Positions 1 to 8,076 of a DNA stretch of 64,000 nucleotides are shown here, piece by piece; position 1 is the first letter of the stretch; each line of letters begins with the position of its first letter. Position numbers and translations under genes: made by a program. The notes under the pieces were generated by a model, which ran no database searches, was not told where the DNA came from, and saw nothing but the letters and a program-made list of their open reading frames with translations. This DNA is from Methanocella conradii HZ254 (GTDB lineage: Archaea > Halobacteriota > Methanocellia > Methanocellales > Methanocellaceae): NCBI RefSeq assembly GCF_000251105.1, contig NC_017034.1, positions 1,426,001 to 1,490,000 on the forward strand, given 5' to 3'.

Positions 1-532
1 GATCCGTGACTCAACCAGCCTTTTCATCATCGGCAATAACTCTATCGTTAATTATGAGTCGGCGCAGGCCATGCTCTCCGCAGGGTCCGACATGATATCC
101 GTCGCGCGTGCGGCCATGAGCAACCCGAAGTTCATCAGCGGGCTTGTCTCATATGTCGAGGAGCAGCAAAGGCAGACCGGCTGGTATAATGCGCCCTCGC
201 ACATATGCAGAGGTGGAGATTTAAGGGGCTTGACGTGGTGTTGCCCCCCCATCAAGGATTGCCCTGTACACGGAGCACTTGCGAGGGCTAACCTGAGCCC
301 GGAAAAGTTCGCCAGGATAAAGCTTAACTTCGGCAAGGGCACGAAGCTCGAACGGGGGAGTACGACGTGCTTTGGCAGCATGGTCTGGTGCTGCAAGTTT
401 AACAAGCCTTGCTACCTCCGTGAGGAGTCGATGGCCGAGAATAATCTGGACTATAAAGAATATACGCTGTTGAAGAAGAAGCTCTCGGAAGAGATAATAA
501 GGAATATCGATAAGGATAAGGTTGTTACCTGA
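1..532 (+). CDS. Methanogenesis marker protein 9 (C-terminal part, cut by window start)
   Basis: The frame is open from base 2 to the stop at 530-532, so this is the 3' end of a longer gene. The visible N-terminal stretch (around NNSIVNYESA and the following SAGSDMISVARA) resembles the end of a nifR3/dihydrouridine-synthase TIM barrel. It is followed by a cysteine-rich module containing WCCPPIKDCP and WCCKFNKPC. Paired W/F-C-C-x-x-K-P-C-like motifs after an optional nifR3-type barrel are the description of methanogenesis marker 9, a family found only in methanogens and of unknown function. The cysteines probably bind metal (inference). Two bases separate it from the next gene, so an operon is likely. 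Confidence 0.82.
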   Translation, partial: IRDSTSLFIIGNNSIVNYESAQAMLSAGSDMISVARAAMSNPKFISGLVSYVEEQQRQTGWYNAPSHICRGGDLRGLTWCCPPIKDCPVHGALARANLSPEKFARIKLNFGKGTKLERGSTTCFGSMVWCCKFNKPCYLREESMAENNLDYKEYTLLKKKLSEEIIRNIDKDKVVT

Positions 533-534
533 TT

Positions 535-1407
535 ATGGATGGATATTTTACCCCCTCCTTTTTAGCGCGCTGTGCAGCGCTCGCGATGATACTCGAGGTT
601 TCCGGCACCCCTAAGCCTGGTAACGTGGACCGTGACCACGATTATGCGGGCACAAGGTACGAGGATTTTTTGGCGTCCGCCGTGGGGGTTTATCCCGTCC
701 TCGAAAAGGCCTGCAGGGAGGGTGGTATAGGGTCACTAATCCTGGAAGCGTCGGGGGAAAGCGTGCGCTGGCAGGGCGGCGGCAACACACATTTTGGCGC
801 CTATATCCTTCTTTTCCCGCTGCTCAAGGCCGCCATGCTCGGGCCTCCGGACCGGCTGCGGGAGAATGCCATCGACATCGTCAAGGAGACGACCGTTGAG
901 GATGCCGTGGACTTTTACCGGGCCTTCTCCGTGGTCGACGTGAGGATGAAAAGGCCTCAAGACCTTGGCGAGGCCGAGAGGGCGCTCGACGTAAGCAGCG
1001 AGAGCGCTATAGATGAATTGAGAAAGAGGGGCATCACGCTGTATGGCGTCATGCAGGCATCTTCAAAAAACGATATGATAGCCAGAGAATGGGTGGACGG
1101 GTTCAGGCGCTCCTTCAAGGCCGCTGATAAGATATTTACTAAGCGTAGGGCTGGCACGATGAACGACGCCATAGTCCTATCCTACCTGGAGCTTCTGGCC
1201 GAGGAGCCGGACACCTTCATAGTAAAGAAATACGACATGGATAAGGCCCTGTATGTGCAGGGCCTGGCCATAGACGTGCTGGAGAGGCGGATGACGCTCA
1301 GGGAGCTATCGCACCGGCTATATATCGAGAAGATTAACCCGGGGTCTACGGCAGACCTCATCATTGCAGGCCTGTTCATCGCCCTTTTAAACGGGATGAA
1401 GGTGTGA
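535..1407 (+). CDS. CitG/MdcB-like triphosphoribosyl-dephospho-CoA synthase family protein
   Basis: 290 aa, full length for the archaeal branch of this family. The N-terminal motif SGTPKPGNVDRDHDY, the QGGGNTHFGAYILLFPLL segment and the later KRRAGTMNDAIV and NPGSTADLIIAG segments match the family's nucleotide-binding core. In bacteria the family makes the prosthetic-group precursor of citrate lyase, but no citrate lyase genes are visible here, so the archaeal substrate is unknown. I recall homologues in the methanopterin/methanofuran-linked C1 gene clusters of methylotrophic bacteria (unverified). It starts 2 bp after the marker 9 gene and ends 3 bp before the DUF447 gene. Confidence 0.8.
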   Translation: MDGYFTPSFLARCAALAMILEVSGTPKPGNVDRDHDYAGTRYEDFLASAVGVYPVLEKACREGGIGSLILEASGESVRWQGGGNTHFGAYILLFPLLKAAMLGPPDRLRENAIDIVKETTVEDAVDFYRAFSVVDVRMKRPQDLGEAERALDVSSESAIDELRKRGITLYGVMQASSKNDMIAREWVDGFRRSFKAADKIFTKRRAGTMNDAIVLSYLELLAEEPDTFIVKKYDMDKALYVQGLAIDVLERRMTLRELSHRLYIEKINPGSTADLIIAGLFIALLNGMKV

Positions 1408-1410
1408 CCC

Positions 1411-1974
1411 ATGGTTTCCGTCGATGACATCATTAAAGAGGGCATTACCGAGGCAATTGTCACGACCGTCTCTAAGGACGGGGTGCCAAACGCGGCTCCC
1501 ATGGGCATCATAAGGCAGGGCAAAAAATATTTTATCCGCATGTATGCTGACACTAAGACTTTTAAGAATGTTTCTGATACTGGCTATCTCGTCGCGAACT
1601 TCACCGACGATTCCAGGGTTTACGCCAAATCCGCGTTTAGGGACCTTGAGCCGGCGTATTTCCAGTTTGATGATGGCATGGTTCCCCCCAGGCTAAAGGA
1701 TGCTGCTGGTTGGGCTTATTTTAGGTGCCGGGTTGAGGATGCTGTGATCCTGGAGGCGGTTTCGGCGAAAATTGCGAGGTGCTGCGTCCCCACATATAGC
1801 CGCGGCTTCGGGGCGGTCATCGAGGCGGCCATCGTGGGCACGCGGCTGCGTTTCTACAGGGGGGATGAGGGCATTAAAAAAATAAGGGAATACGAGGCCG
1901 TCGTGAAGAAATGCGGGAGCCCTGCTGACATCGAGGCCATGAGAATGCTTAAGGAAATATTGGGCCTCATTTGA
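1411..1974 (+). CDS. DUF447 family protein (flavin-reductase-like split barrel)
   Basis: 187 aa. The N-terminus (ITEAIVTTVSKDGVPNAAP followed by MGIIRQGKKYFIRMY) is the typical start of DUF447, whose fold is an FMN-binding split barrel; a flavin or other cofactor is therefore plausible but not proven. A second half with YSRGFGAVIEAAIVGTRL is also characteristic. It follows the CitG-like gene after 3 bp and is the last gene of this operon. As with the CitG-like gene, I recall DUF447 genes in C1-cofactor clusters of methylotrophs, which suggests a biosynthetic role near methanopterin or methanofuran (inference). Confidence 0.8.
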   Translation: MVSVDDIIKEGITEAIVTTVSKDGVPNAAPMGIIRQGKKYFIRMYADTKTFKNVSDTGYLVANFTDDSRVYAKSAFRDLEPAYFQFDDGMVPPRLKDAAGWAYFRCRVEDAVILEAVSAKIARCCVPTYSRGFGAVIEAAIVGTRLRFYRGDEGIKKIREYEAVVKKCGSPADIEAMRMLKEILGLI

Positions 1975-2117
1975 AACCAGGATAATTGTTTTATGCTCTT
2001 TTGCGGCAACATTCATCGTATGGCAGCCGCCTCTTTAGCATCTCCCATTCGCCCCGCTCTCGCAGGACCTGTGCCCTAGCCCGGAAAAATAAAAATTTGC
2101 ATGACTACATCAGAACA

Positions 2118-2141
2118 TTTTATATATTTATTGTATATAAT
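2118..2141 (+). promoter_or_regulatory. TATA-type promoter upstream of the small charged protein gene
   Basis: An A/T block with two overlapping candidates: TTTTATATATTTA (about 2118-2130) and GTATATAATG (about 2133-2142). The first would give a roughly 15-20 nt leader for the ATG at 2164; the second would give a leaderless transcript. No strong ribosome-binding site precedes 2164. Confidence 0.5.
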
Positions 2142-2163
2142 GTAGGTTGACGGATAGACCACC

Positions 2164-2496
2164 ATGCCGGAAAAAGGCAAGAAGAGAAAAGCGGCTGAAG
2201 AGCCGGTAAAGAAGGCAGCCATGCCCGACATCACTCCGCCCAGGGAAGAGCAGGGCACATCAGAAGAGGTGTTGATGAGCGGCCGTCTATATTACGCCGA
2301 GGATAAGCGTATATCTCAGCCTGATAGGCAATACCTCGCATCCCCCGAGGATAAGGTTGACCTTCAGCATGGCGCGGTCACGTGGGTCGACGCAGCCATG
2401 TCCGACAAGAACGTGAACGAGGAGCTGGACCGGCGGCTCGACCAGATTTTGAGGGAGCGGGAGCATAAGAAAGAGCCACCCGAGTATGAGATATGA
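2164..2496 (+). CDS. Small highly charged hypothetical protein
   Basis: 110 aa, not recognised. The first 25 residues are Lys/Glu/Ala rich and begin MPEKGKKRKAAEEPVKKA; the middle has a GRLYYAEDKRISQPDRQYL stretch, and the C-terminus is a predicted helix rich in Arg/Glu (LDRRLDQILREREHK). There is no signal peptide or membrane segment. The TATA element just upstream and clean codon structure support a real gene. The next short ORF begins with a similar Lys-rich N-terminus. Function unknown. Confidence 0.6.
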   Translation: MPEKGKKRKAAEEPVKKAAMPDITPPREEQGTSEEVLMSGRLYYAEDKRISQPDRQYLASPEDKVDLQHGAVTWVDAAMSDKNVNEELDRRLDQILREREHKKEPPEYEI

Positions 2497-2511
2497 GGGG
2501 GTGTATTGGTA

Positions 2512-2639
2512 ATGGATGAGAAGTCTGAGAAGCCGAAAGAGGGGAAGAAGCGCAAAAAGAAGAGGAAGCCTGGCTATAACCTGAGCCTGCGGAGGAGTTG
2601 GTGAAAGGCCCGACGGGCGAAGAGCCGTTCCGCGTGTAG
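2512..2639 (+). pseudogene. Short Lys-rich ORF, probably frameshifted
   Basis: ATG at 2512, 15 bp after the previous stop, follows GAGGGGGTG, a usable ribosome-binding site. The frame encodes 30 residues (MDEKSEKPKEGKKRKKKRKP...) and stops at 2602-2604. In an adjacent frame the same DNA reads PEPAEELVKGPTGEEPFRV to a stop at 2637-2639, which continues the charged character much better than the zero-frame tail. The simplest reading is a small paralogue of the 2164 gene broken by a frameshift. The repeat array begins just after it and may mark the disruption. Confidence 0.35.
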
Positions 2640-2642
2640 TAT

Positions 2643-2805
2643 TACCACAGACACAGAGATTATATTCACCACAGAGGCTATAGAGGGTAAATTTAAACCA
2701 CAGAGGTTCACAGAGGACACAGAGATTATATTCACCACAGAGGTCCACAAAGGACACAGAGATTATATTCACCACAGAGGTTCACAGAGGACACAGAGGC
2801 TTTTT
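2643..2805 (+). repeat. Arm A of the CACAGAGG repeat family
   Basis: Imperfect copies of a CACAGAGG-TCCACAAAGGACACAGAGATTATATTCAC type unit (quoted in two parts), some with TTCACAGAGGACACAGAG variants. They have the opposite orientation to the array at 2995-3290. The arm ends in CTTTTTATTTCCTAGGGGGG, which is repeated as its reverse complement beside the other array. It reads as a spurious protein in reverse but is not coding. Confidence 0.85.
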
Positions 2806-2958
2806 ATTTCCTAGGGGGGCTTCGCTGAGAGACCTTCCTTCTACCCATTATAAATGAGATTCTTTCTTATTGTGCGTCTTCCATCTTATACTAAATCCAT
2901 TTATTATACTAAATAATTGTATATCAAATGATTAGCCTATTAAAGATTGAGGGGGTCT

Positions 2959-2983
2959 CCTAGGGGGGCTTCGCCCCCCTAGG
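2959..2983. repeat. Perfect 11-bp hairpin between the two repeat arms
   Basis: CCTAGGGGGGC, a TTC loop, then GCCCCCCTAGG: a perfect 11-bp stem. Its 3' part followed by AAATAAAAAG is the mirror of bases around 2796-2822 next to arm A. It could act as a strong terminator or as the end palindrome of a small mobile repeat; neither is proven. Confidence 0.8.
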
Positions 2984-2994
2984 AAATAAAAAGC

Positions 2995-3290
2995 CTCTGT
3001 GTCCTTTGTGGACCTCTGTGGTGAATATAATCTCTGTGTCCTTTGTGGACCTCTGTGGTGAATATAATCTCTGTGTCCTTTGTGGACCTCTGTGGTGAAT
3101 ATAATCTCTGTGTCCTTTGTGGACCTCTGTGGTGAATATAATCTCTGTGTCCTTTGTGGACCTCTGTGGTGAATATAATCTCTGTGTCCTTTGTGGACCT
3201 CTGTGGTGAATATAATCTCTGTGTCCTTTGTGGACCTCTGTGGTGAATATAATCTCTGTGTCCTTTGTGGACCTCTGTGGTGAATATAAA
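2995..3290 (-). repeat. Eight tandem copies of a 37-bp repeat (arm B)
   Basis: Unit starts lie at 2995, 3032, 3069, 3106, 3143, 3180, 3217 and 3254, an exact 37-bp period. The unit is CTCTGTGTCCTTTGTGGACC plus TCTGTGGTGAATATAAT. Copies are essentially identical; the last drifts and is followed by a partial copy to about 3312. There are no unique spacers. Since 37 is not a multiple of 3, reverse reading frames cycle through recurring peptides such as HKGHRD, which is why long spurious ORFs appear here. CACAGAG-type repeats of this kind occur in the intergenic DNA of many bacteria and archaea (recall). Confidence 0.95.
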
Positions 3291-3342
3291 ATCCCTTTGT
3301 GGTCTCTGTGGTAAAAAAGGGGTTGGTGTTTTTTGCACCAAC

Positions 3343-5406
3343 TCATCTCAATAGGTAGTACGTGGTGATCAGGCCGATGAATATCAGCGAGATGGTATTC
3401 ATGACCTTGATCAAGGCGTTTAGCGATGGGCCGGCCGTATCCTTGTAGGGGTCGCCAACCGTGTCGCCGACGACTGCAGCCTTATGCGCATCGCTCTTCT
3501 TGCCGCCATAGTTGCCCGCCTCTATGAACTTCTTGGCGTTATCCCAGGCTGCGCCAGCGGAGGTCATATGCAGGGCCAGCATAAGGCCCGTGATGATGAC
3601 GCCAAGGAGAAGGCCGCTGAGGGCGGCAGGCCCAAGGATAAAGCCCACGACAAGCGGGGTCAAAACCGCAAGCAAGCCTGGCAGAGCCATCTGCTTCAAG
3701 GCGCCCACTGTGACGATGTCCACGCACTTACCGTAGTCCGGCTTCGCCGTACCCTCCATAATGCCCGGAATCTCCTTGAACTGGCGCCTGACCTCCTCGA
3801 CTATCTTGAAGGCGGCGCGACCAACGGCCAGCATACATAGGGCGCTAAACAGGAATGGCATTGCACCGCCTATGAAGAGGCCGATGAGCACAACCGGGTT
3901 GTCAACTGAAAGGTTGAGCTGCTCCGGGGGCAGCGGGATGTCCGCCTTAAACGCCGCGAATAAGGCTAAAGCTGCAAGCGCCGCCGAGCCTATGGCATAG
4001 CCCTTCGTCACCGCCTTCGTGGTGTTTCCCACCGCGTCCAGCGCATCCGTGTGTTTCCTGACCTCCGGGGGCAGCTCGGCCATCTCGGCGATGCCGCCCG
4101 CGTTGTCTGTGATGGGGCCATAGGAGTCAATCGTGACGATTATGCCCGTCACGGAGAGCATGGCCACGGCAGCTATGGCGATGCCATAGAGGCCTGCGAA
4201 GTAATATGCCAGGAAGATGCCCACAACGATGACCAGTACGGGCAGCGCTGTGGCCTCAAGCCCCATCGCTATTCCAGTGATGATGTTCGTGCCCGCGCCG
4301 GTAACCGAGGCCTTGGCCACCTCGTTGACCGGCCTGTGGCCCGTGCCCGTGTAGTACTCTGTTATCATGAATATTGCCGCCATCACGCCGAGCCCGACGA
4401 GCGAGGCGATGAATATCCCGACGTTGCCTCCGAGAAGGTACAGGTCGGCCACGTAGAACAGGATGATTGATAGGACAGTAGCCGCTATAAGCCCCTTATA
4501 GAGGGCGCCCATGATGTTATTGCTCGACCCCAGCCTGATGAAGAATATTGATATTATCGTCGCTATGATTGCGGCCGCGCCCAGGAGCAGGGGGAAGGTC
4601 GCAAGGTTTGCGACCGCTGAGGCCGCTAATCCATAGCTCGACGTGAGGCTATTCTGGATGGCGGGGATGCTGCCGAGAAGTATGGCTGCAAGGGCCGTCA
4701 CGATGTACGTCTCAAACAGGTCGGCTCCCATGCCGGCGCAGTCGCCCACGTTATCTCCTACATTGTCGGCGATGACGGCCGGGTTCCTTGGGTCGTCTTC
4801 GGGTATGCCCGCCTCGACCTTGCCCACCAGGTCTGCTCCCACGTCAGCCGCCTTAGTGTAGATGCCGCCGCCAACCCTGGCGAACAGGCTGATAAGGCTC
4901 GCCCCGAAGCCCAGCCCTACCAATGGCTTCAGGTCTACCGGCTGCCCCGCAGGGGTTAGCACGTATGCTGCGATAAGGTAGACGCCGCTAATGCCCAGCA
5001 GCCCTAATCCTACCACTGCGAGGCCCGTTACCGAGCCGCCCCTTACCGCGACCGATAGCGCCTTTGCGAGCCCGCCCTTGGCCGCCTCAGCCGTCCTAAC
5101 GTTCGAGCGGACGGAGATATTCATGCCGATATACCCGGCAGCGGCGGACAGCACGGCCCCTAGCACGAAGCCCCCCGCCACGTACCAGCTAATGGCAAAG
5201 CCGAGTATGATAAATATGATGACAGCGAATATCGCTATGGTCCTGTACTGTCTGTTCAAGAACGCCATCGCGCCTTCCTGTACAGCGCCTGATATCTGCC
5301 TCATCCTTTCCGTGCCAGGGTTTTCCCTGAGCACCGAGTAGGCGAAGTATCCTGCCGCTATCAATGCCAGGATGCCTGCGATTGGCGCAAGTATGGTATA
5401 GTCCAT
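3343..5406 (-). CDS. hppA: Membrane-bound H+-translocating pyrophosphatase
   Basis: 687 aa polytopic membrane protein that couples pyrophosphate hydrolysis to ion pumping. Family motifs are clear: the DVGADLVGKVE and DNVGDNVGDCAGMGADLFE acidic substrate-binding loops, EYYTGTGHRPV, and the C-terminal GDTVGDPYKDTAGPSLN. The GNTTKAVTKG motif has Lys where K+-dependent enzymes have Ala, which marks the K+-independent, proton-pumping class. The start is ATG at 5404-5406 behind AGGAGG about 8 nt upstream. It lies tail-to-tail with the repeat array and is monocistronic. It probably recovers energy from biosynthetic pyrophosphate. Confidence 0.96.
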   Translation of the reverse strand: MDYTILAPIAGILALIAAGYFAYSVLRENPGTERMRQISGAVQEGAMAFLNRQYRTIAIFAVIIFIILGFAISWYVAGGFVLGAVLSAAAGYIGMNISVRSNVRTAEAAKGGLAKALSVAVRGGSVTGLAVVGLGLLGISGVYLIAAYVLTPAGQPVDLKPLVGLGFGASLISLFARVGGGIYTKAADVGADLVGKVEAGIPEDDPRNPAVIADNVGDNVGDCAGMGADLFETYIVTALAAILLGSIPAIQNSLTSSYGLAASAVANLATFPLLLGAAAIIATIISIFFIRLGSSNNIMGALYKGLIAATVLSIILFYVADLYLLGGNVGIFIASLVGLGVMAAIFMITEYYTGTGHRPVNEVAKASVTGAGTNIITGIAMGLEATALPVLVIVVGIFLAYYFAGLYGIAIAAVAMLSVTGIIVTIDSYGPITDNAGGIAEMAELPPEVRKHTDALDAVGNTTKAVTKGYAIGSAALAALALFAAFKADIPLPPEQLNLSVDNPVVLIGLFIGGAMPFLFSALCMLAVGRAAFKIVEEVRRQFKEIPGIMEGTAKPDYGKCVDIVTVGALKQMALPGLLAVLTPLVVGFILGPAALSGLLLGVIITGLMLALHMTSAGAAWDNAKKFIEAGNYGGKKSDAHKAAVVGDTVGDPYKDTAGPSLNALIKVMNTISLIFIGLITTYYLLR

Positions 5407-5836
5407 ATTCCCTTATCCTCCTGTGAAACCTGTTTATCGTGACGATGAGCTTCCCTCTTTATGAAGCATCATGGATGTCACGGGTAAAAGTTCAAAGACT
5501 TTTACTTGACAAATACTTGAAAGGGTACCCTCGGTATAATAATCATATTACACGCATATAACATTTACTGAGATGGCAAGGATATCCTAGCTCTCCTCCA
5601 GCATCTCAACTTGTAACTGGCGACAATTTTTTTCCCCGTTATAATCGATTTTTCCCTAAAACAATATGGCTCCCTTTTTGGCGTGAGAACCTATAGCCTA
5701 GCCTGTTTAAAAATTTTATCAGCTTTTTTGCATTAACTGCTGGCTGCTTCGGCACCCTGGCTCACCTGGGGCTCGATATCGAGAATAATTCTCGCTTCTG
5801 TAATTTTTAGCTTGATGTCTATCATATTGCCACGCC
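5407..5836 (-). promoter_or_regulatory. 430-bp gap with the hppA promoter and leader
   Basis: No gene seen. Reading toward hppA, the region holds A/T-rich promoter-like DNA around 5535-5572 (including AATGTTATATGC and TATAAT-like blocks), then a leader of roughly 130-150 nt. The leader contains a hairpin, GTAAAAG-TTCAAAGA-CTTTTAC, at about 5484-5505, and ends in the AGGAGG ribosome-binding site. The part at 5600-5836 is T-rich and probably holds the terminator of the beta-RFAP synthase gene. Confidence 0.45.
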
Positions 5837-6877
5837 TTATGTTTGCTCGCCAGGTACAGGGATGGGCATTGTCGCTTCTTTTTCGCTTGCTATCCTTTTT
5901 ACCCACATGCCATGGTTATTTGGCTCGGCAATCCAACACTTATGGGCTATTCCCAAATCGTCGAGGTAGCCGGAGACTGCTTTCTGGATGTCGCGGGCAC
6001 TCTTATTGTTATCGGTCAGGCCGTATACGGTGGGGCCGAAGGAGCTCATGCCGCTGCCATAGGAGCCCGCCTCGTTCATGACCTTCAAAAGGCCGGGCAC
6101 GAGAGGGGATTTGAGCTTGACCTCGACTTTTTTGAAGCCTATCTCCTGTAGCCTATTTATGGCAGCGCCAAACGTTTCTATATCTTTCTCCAGGATGCCG
6201 GGTACCATCTGCATTAATATGACGCGGCAAACACGGCCTATCTCAGCCTCGTCGAGCGGGAAGGATGACTGGAAGATGTCCACCTCGGACTGGCCGTGGG
6301 AGCCCTCGTCGTTGAGGGGCATTGCGAGTATGAAACGCCAATCCTCAGGTATGTCGCACCTTAACACCATGGGCGCTGGCTTTGCCTTTGAGGCTGATGA
6401 CGGGAGGCAGGAGTCCTTTTCCTTGCCCTTGCCGAAGCTGTGGCCGCAGTCGAGTATGAAGCCCCCCTTATCGAAGGCCCGCACCCCTATGCCTGAAGTC
6501 CCACCCCTTCCCACCAGGCGGGCCAGCGCCTCTACGCCGTTGTACTGTATATCGTATTCCTTGCAGACGGCGTATGCGAGGGCGAGGCACATCTGCGTCT
6601 TTGAGCCGAAGCCGGCGTGTGCCGGTATCTCTTCCTCGATGGTAATTTCCAGGTCGGGGAGCGGCTTTCCAAGCCTGTCGCATATGTCTTTTACTATTTT
6701 CTCGATGCTTCCAGGGCTGGAGCCGTTGACGTGGAACTCTTTAGCGCTTTTGATCGAAAGGACGTTGCGCGGGTTGTTTATGGCTACGCCGGAGCCGCCG
6801 TCTATGCGGCCCAGATTCCCGTTGAAGTCTATCAACCCGAAATGTAGGCGCGAAGGCGTTGTTATCCTCACATTCAT
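5837..6877 (-). CDS. mptG: Beta-ribofuranosylaminobenzene 5'-phosphate synthase
   Basis: 346 aa GHMP-kinase-fold enzyme that joins phosphoribosyl pyrophosphate to p-hydroxybenzoate (or p-aminobenzoate) with loss of CO2, the first committed step of the (tetrahydro)methanopterin arylamine branch. The N-terminus ITTPSRLHFGLIDFNGNLGR and the GGSGVAINNP motif are diagnostic. The GHMP loop is AHAGFGSKTQMCLALAYA, and the C-terminal SYGSGMSSFGPTVYG is also typical. The ATG is at 6877. It is a single gene, and the 286 bp beyond it hold nothing I recognise. Confidence 0.93.
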   Translation of the reverse strand: MNVRITTPSRLHFGLIDFNGNLGRIDGGSGVAINNPRNVLSIKSAKEFHVNGSSPGSIEKIVKDICDRLGKPLPDLEITIEEEIPAHAGFGSKTQMCLALAYAVCKEYDIQYNGVEALARLVGRGGTSGIGVRAFDKGGFILDCGHSFGKGKEKDSCLPSSASKAKPAPMVLRCDIPEDWRFILAMPLNDEGSHGQSEVDIFQSSFPLDEAEIGRVCRVILMQMVPGILEKDIETFGAAINRLQEIGFKKVEVKLKSPLVPGLLKVMNEAGSYGSGMSSFGPTVYGLTDNNKSARDIQKAVSGYLDDLGIAHKCWIAEPNNHGMWVKRIASEKEATMPIPVPGEQT

Positions 6878-7163
6878 TGGCCAATCATTCCTTGGTAAAT
6901 GTGTAATACATATCGTATGTTACTTATACGTTTGGTTTTAGCATGCGAGGGCTCTGTGTCCTTGCTCGCCACTGTGCTGTGGAAAAAAGAACCGCAGGAG
7001 CCTATCCCGTTTTTGTGGGAGATTATCCGATCGGCTTTGTACATGGTATCTTGGCTGTGCGTTTATACGCCATAATCCGTATAAACATAGGCTTTTAAAC
7101 AGTTATATGATATAGAGTTTGCGGGTGGTGGAATACCTTAGGGAATAAAGATATATTTTTTCT

Positions 7164-7499
7164 TTATGCGGAAAATGCCGCCATATTTGTTGAAAATGCA
7201 ATCTCTGTTGCCAGAATCGTCTTAGATGCAGCGAGAGGTATCGTGCCTTCACGGTATGCCTTGATTATCTTTTCCATCTTTCTTGAGACCCCCAGCGAGT
7301 AAAATCGTTCTCCGCAGTTTTCACATATAAGGACTGGCACGTTTTTGATTATAATCACTTCTTCGCCTAATTTTATCATGTAGTCCGCTTTACCTCGTTT
7401 TCTTTTTCCATTGCAGAAGCAGCACCTGTATTGAGCCATTCTTTTCGACCACTCTGTACTATTCTTTAACTTTTTTTCTATATATAAGATTGCCATCAT
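7164..7499 (-). CDS. YgiT/MqsA-type zinc-finger antitoxin-like protein
   Basis: Up to 111 aa. Two CxxC pairs, CCFCNGK and ICENCGERFY, form the zinc ribbon of the YgiT/MqsA antitoxin N-terminus, followed by a short helix-rich tail (SRKMEKIIKAYREGT) where MqsA would carry a DNA-binding domain. It overlaps the upstream DUF4258 gene by 4 bp (ATGA at 7496-7499), so the two are translated together with the toxin first, as in mqsRA. An internal Met at 7439 (MAQYRCC) is an alternative start; that shorter form has the more usual family length. Confidence 0.72.
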   Translation of the reverse strand: MMAILYIEKKLKNSTEWSKRMAQYRCCFCNGKRKRGKADYMIKLGEEVIIIKNVPVLICENCGERFYSLGVSRKMEKIIKAYREGTIPLAASKTILATEIAFSTNMAAFSA

Positions 7500-7780
7500 G
7501 ATTCCCAGTAGACGGTCCTTATTACGATATAAAACCTTGATTGAGTAATATGGACTATCAGCATTTTACCGTCTATTTCACACCTGAATTTTGCCGTGGG
7601 ATATGGAGTTATGTTCTCATTTTTCTCAATAAGCTCACCGTTCATAATTGTGTAAATTGCCTGATCGATTGTTATATTTCTTTGAATTGACCTGTATAAG
7701 CCATGCTCATTAAATTCGACCCTTCCGTCTTTGATTAACTTTTTGATATGCCCAACGCTAATCCTGGGTTTTTTGCTCAA
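7496..7780 (-). CDS. DUF4258 family protein, likely toxin of a toxin-antitoxin pair
   Basis: 94 aa. The segments HGLYRSIQRNITIDQAIYTI, GELIEKNEN and the paired strands KFRCEIDGKMLIVHI and RFYIVIRTVYW match DUF4258, a small RelE/MqsR-like domain often coded next to zinc-ribbon antitoxins. The stop overlaps the start of the antitoxin-like gene by 4 bp. The A/T-rich block TATATACACTTTGTTATAAAG just upstream of the ATG is a plausible promoter. Toxin activity is inferred from pairing and fold family only. Confidence 0.7.
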   Translation of the reverse strand: MSKKPRISVGHIKKLIKDGRVEFNEHGLYRSIQRNITIDQAIYTIMNGELIEKNENITPYPTAKFRCEIDGKMLIVHITQSRFYIVIRTVYWES

Positions 7781-8076
7781 TTATATACACTTTGTTATAA
7801 AGATAAATAAGACTTATTTGCAAAATTATGTAAATAAAATGGTCTGGTCTTATCTGTATATATAAGTTATGGTTTATACACGAAGCGTTCTATCGGCAAG
7901 TATAAAGCCTATAAAATCATGGTATGTAATTATTCTTTTATTTATCATCATTTTCATTGTGAAGGCTCTTTTGTCCCTGCCTTTTTCTTCCCCGTTTTAT
8001 CATGATGGACGAGGTACCGTAAAGAAGATAAAATTGAAATTTTGTTTATAGATGTTTTTAGCATATATTCCATATT

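Noticed and set aside
2995..3290. CRISPR array
   Set aside because: Repeats are directly joined with no unique spacers and no cas gene is in the window.
2287..3346. Long minus-strand frames with repeated HKGHRD / HHRGPQRTQR peptides
   Set aside because: They are readings of the 37-bp tandem array; the three frames give the same peptides in turn because 37 is not a multiple of 3. No start signal or unique sequence.
6940..7160. tRNA or repeat unit near CTCTGTGTCCTTGCTCG
   Set aside because: Only 10-12 bases resemble the 37-bp unit and no cloverleaf can be drawn; treated as plain intergenic DNA.
7869..8051. 60-aa ORF with a hydrophobic stretch
   Set aside because: Its TATA-like block lies only a few bases before the ATG, no ribosome-binding site is seen, and the A/T-rich DNA easily yields such frames. 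The 7781-8076 gap otherwise shows only the DUF4258 promoter and the IS end.
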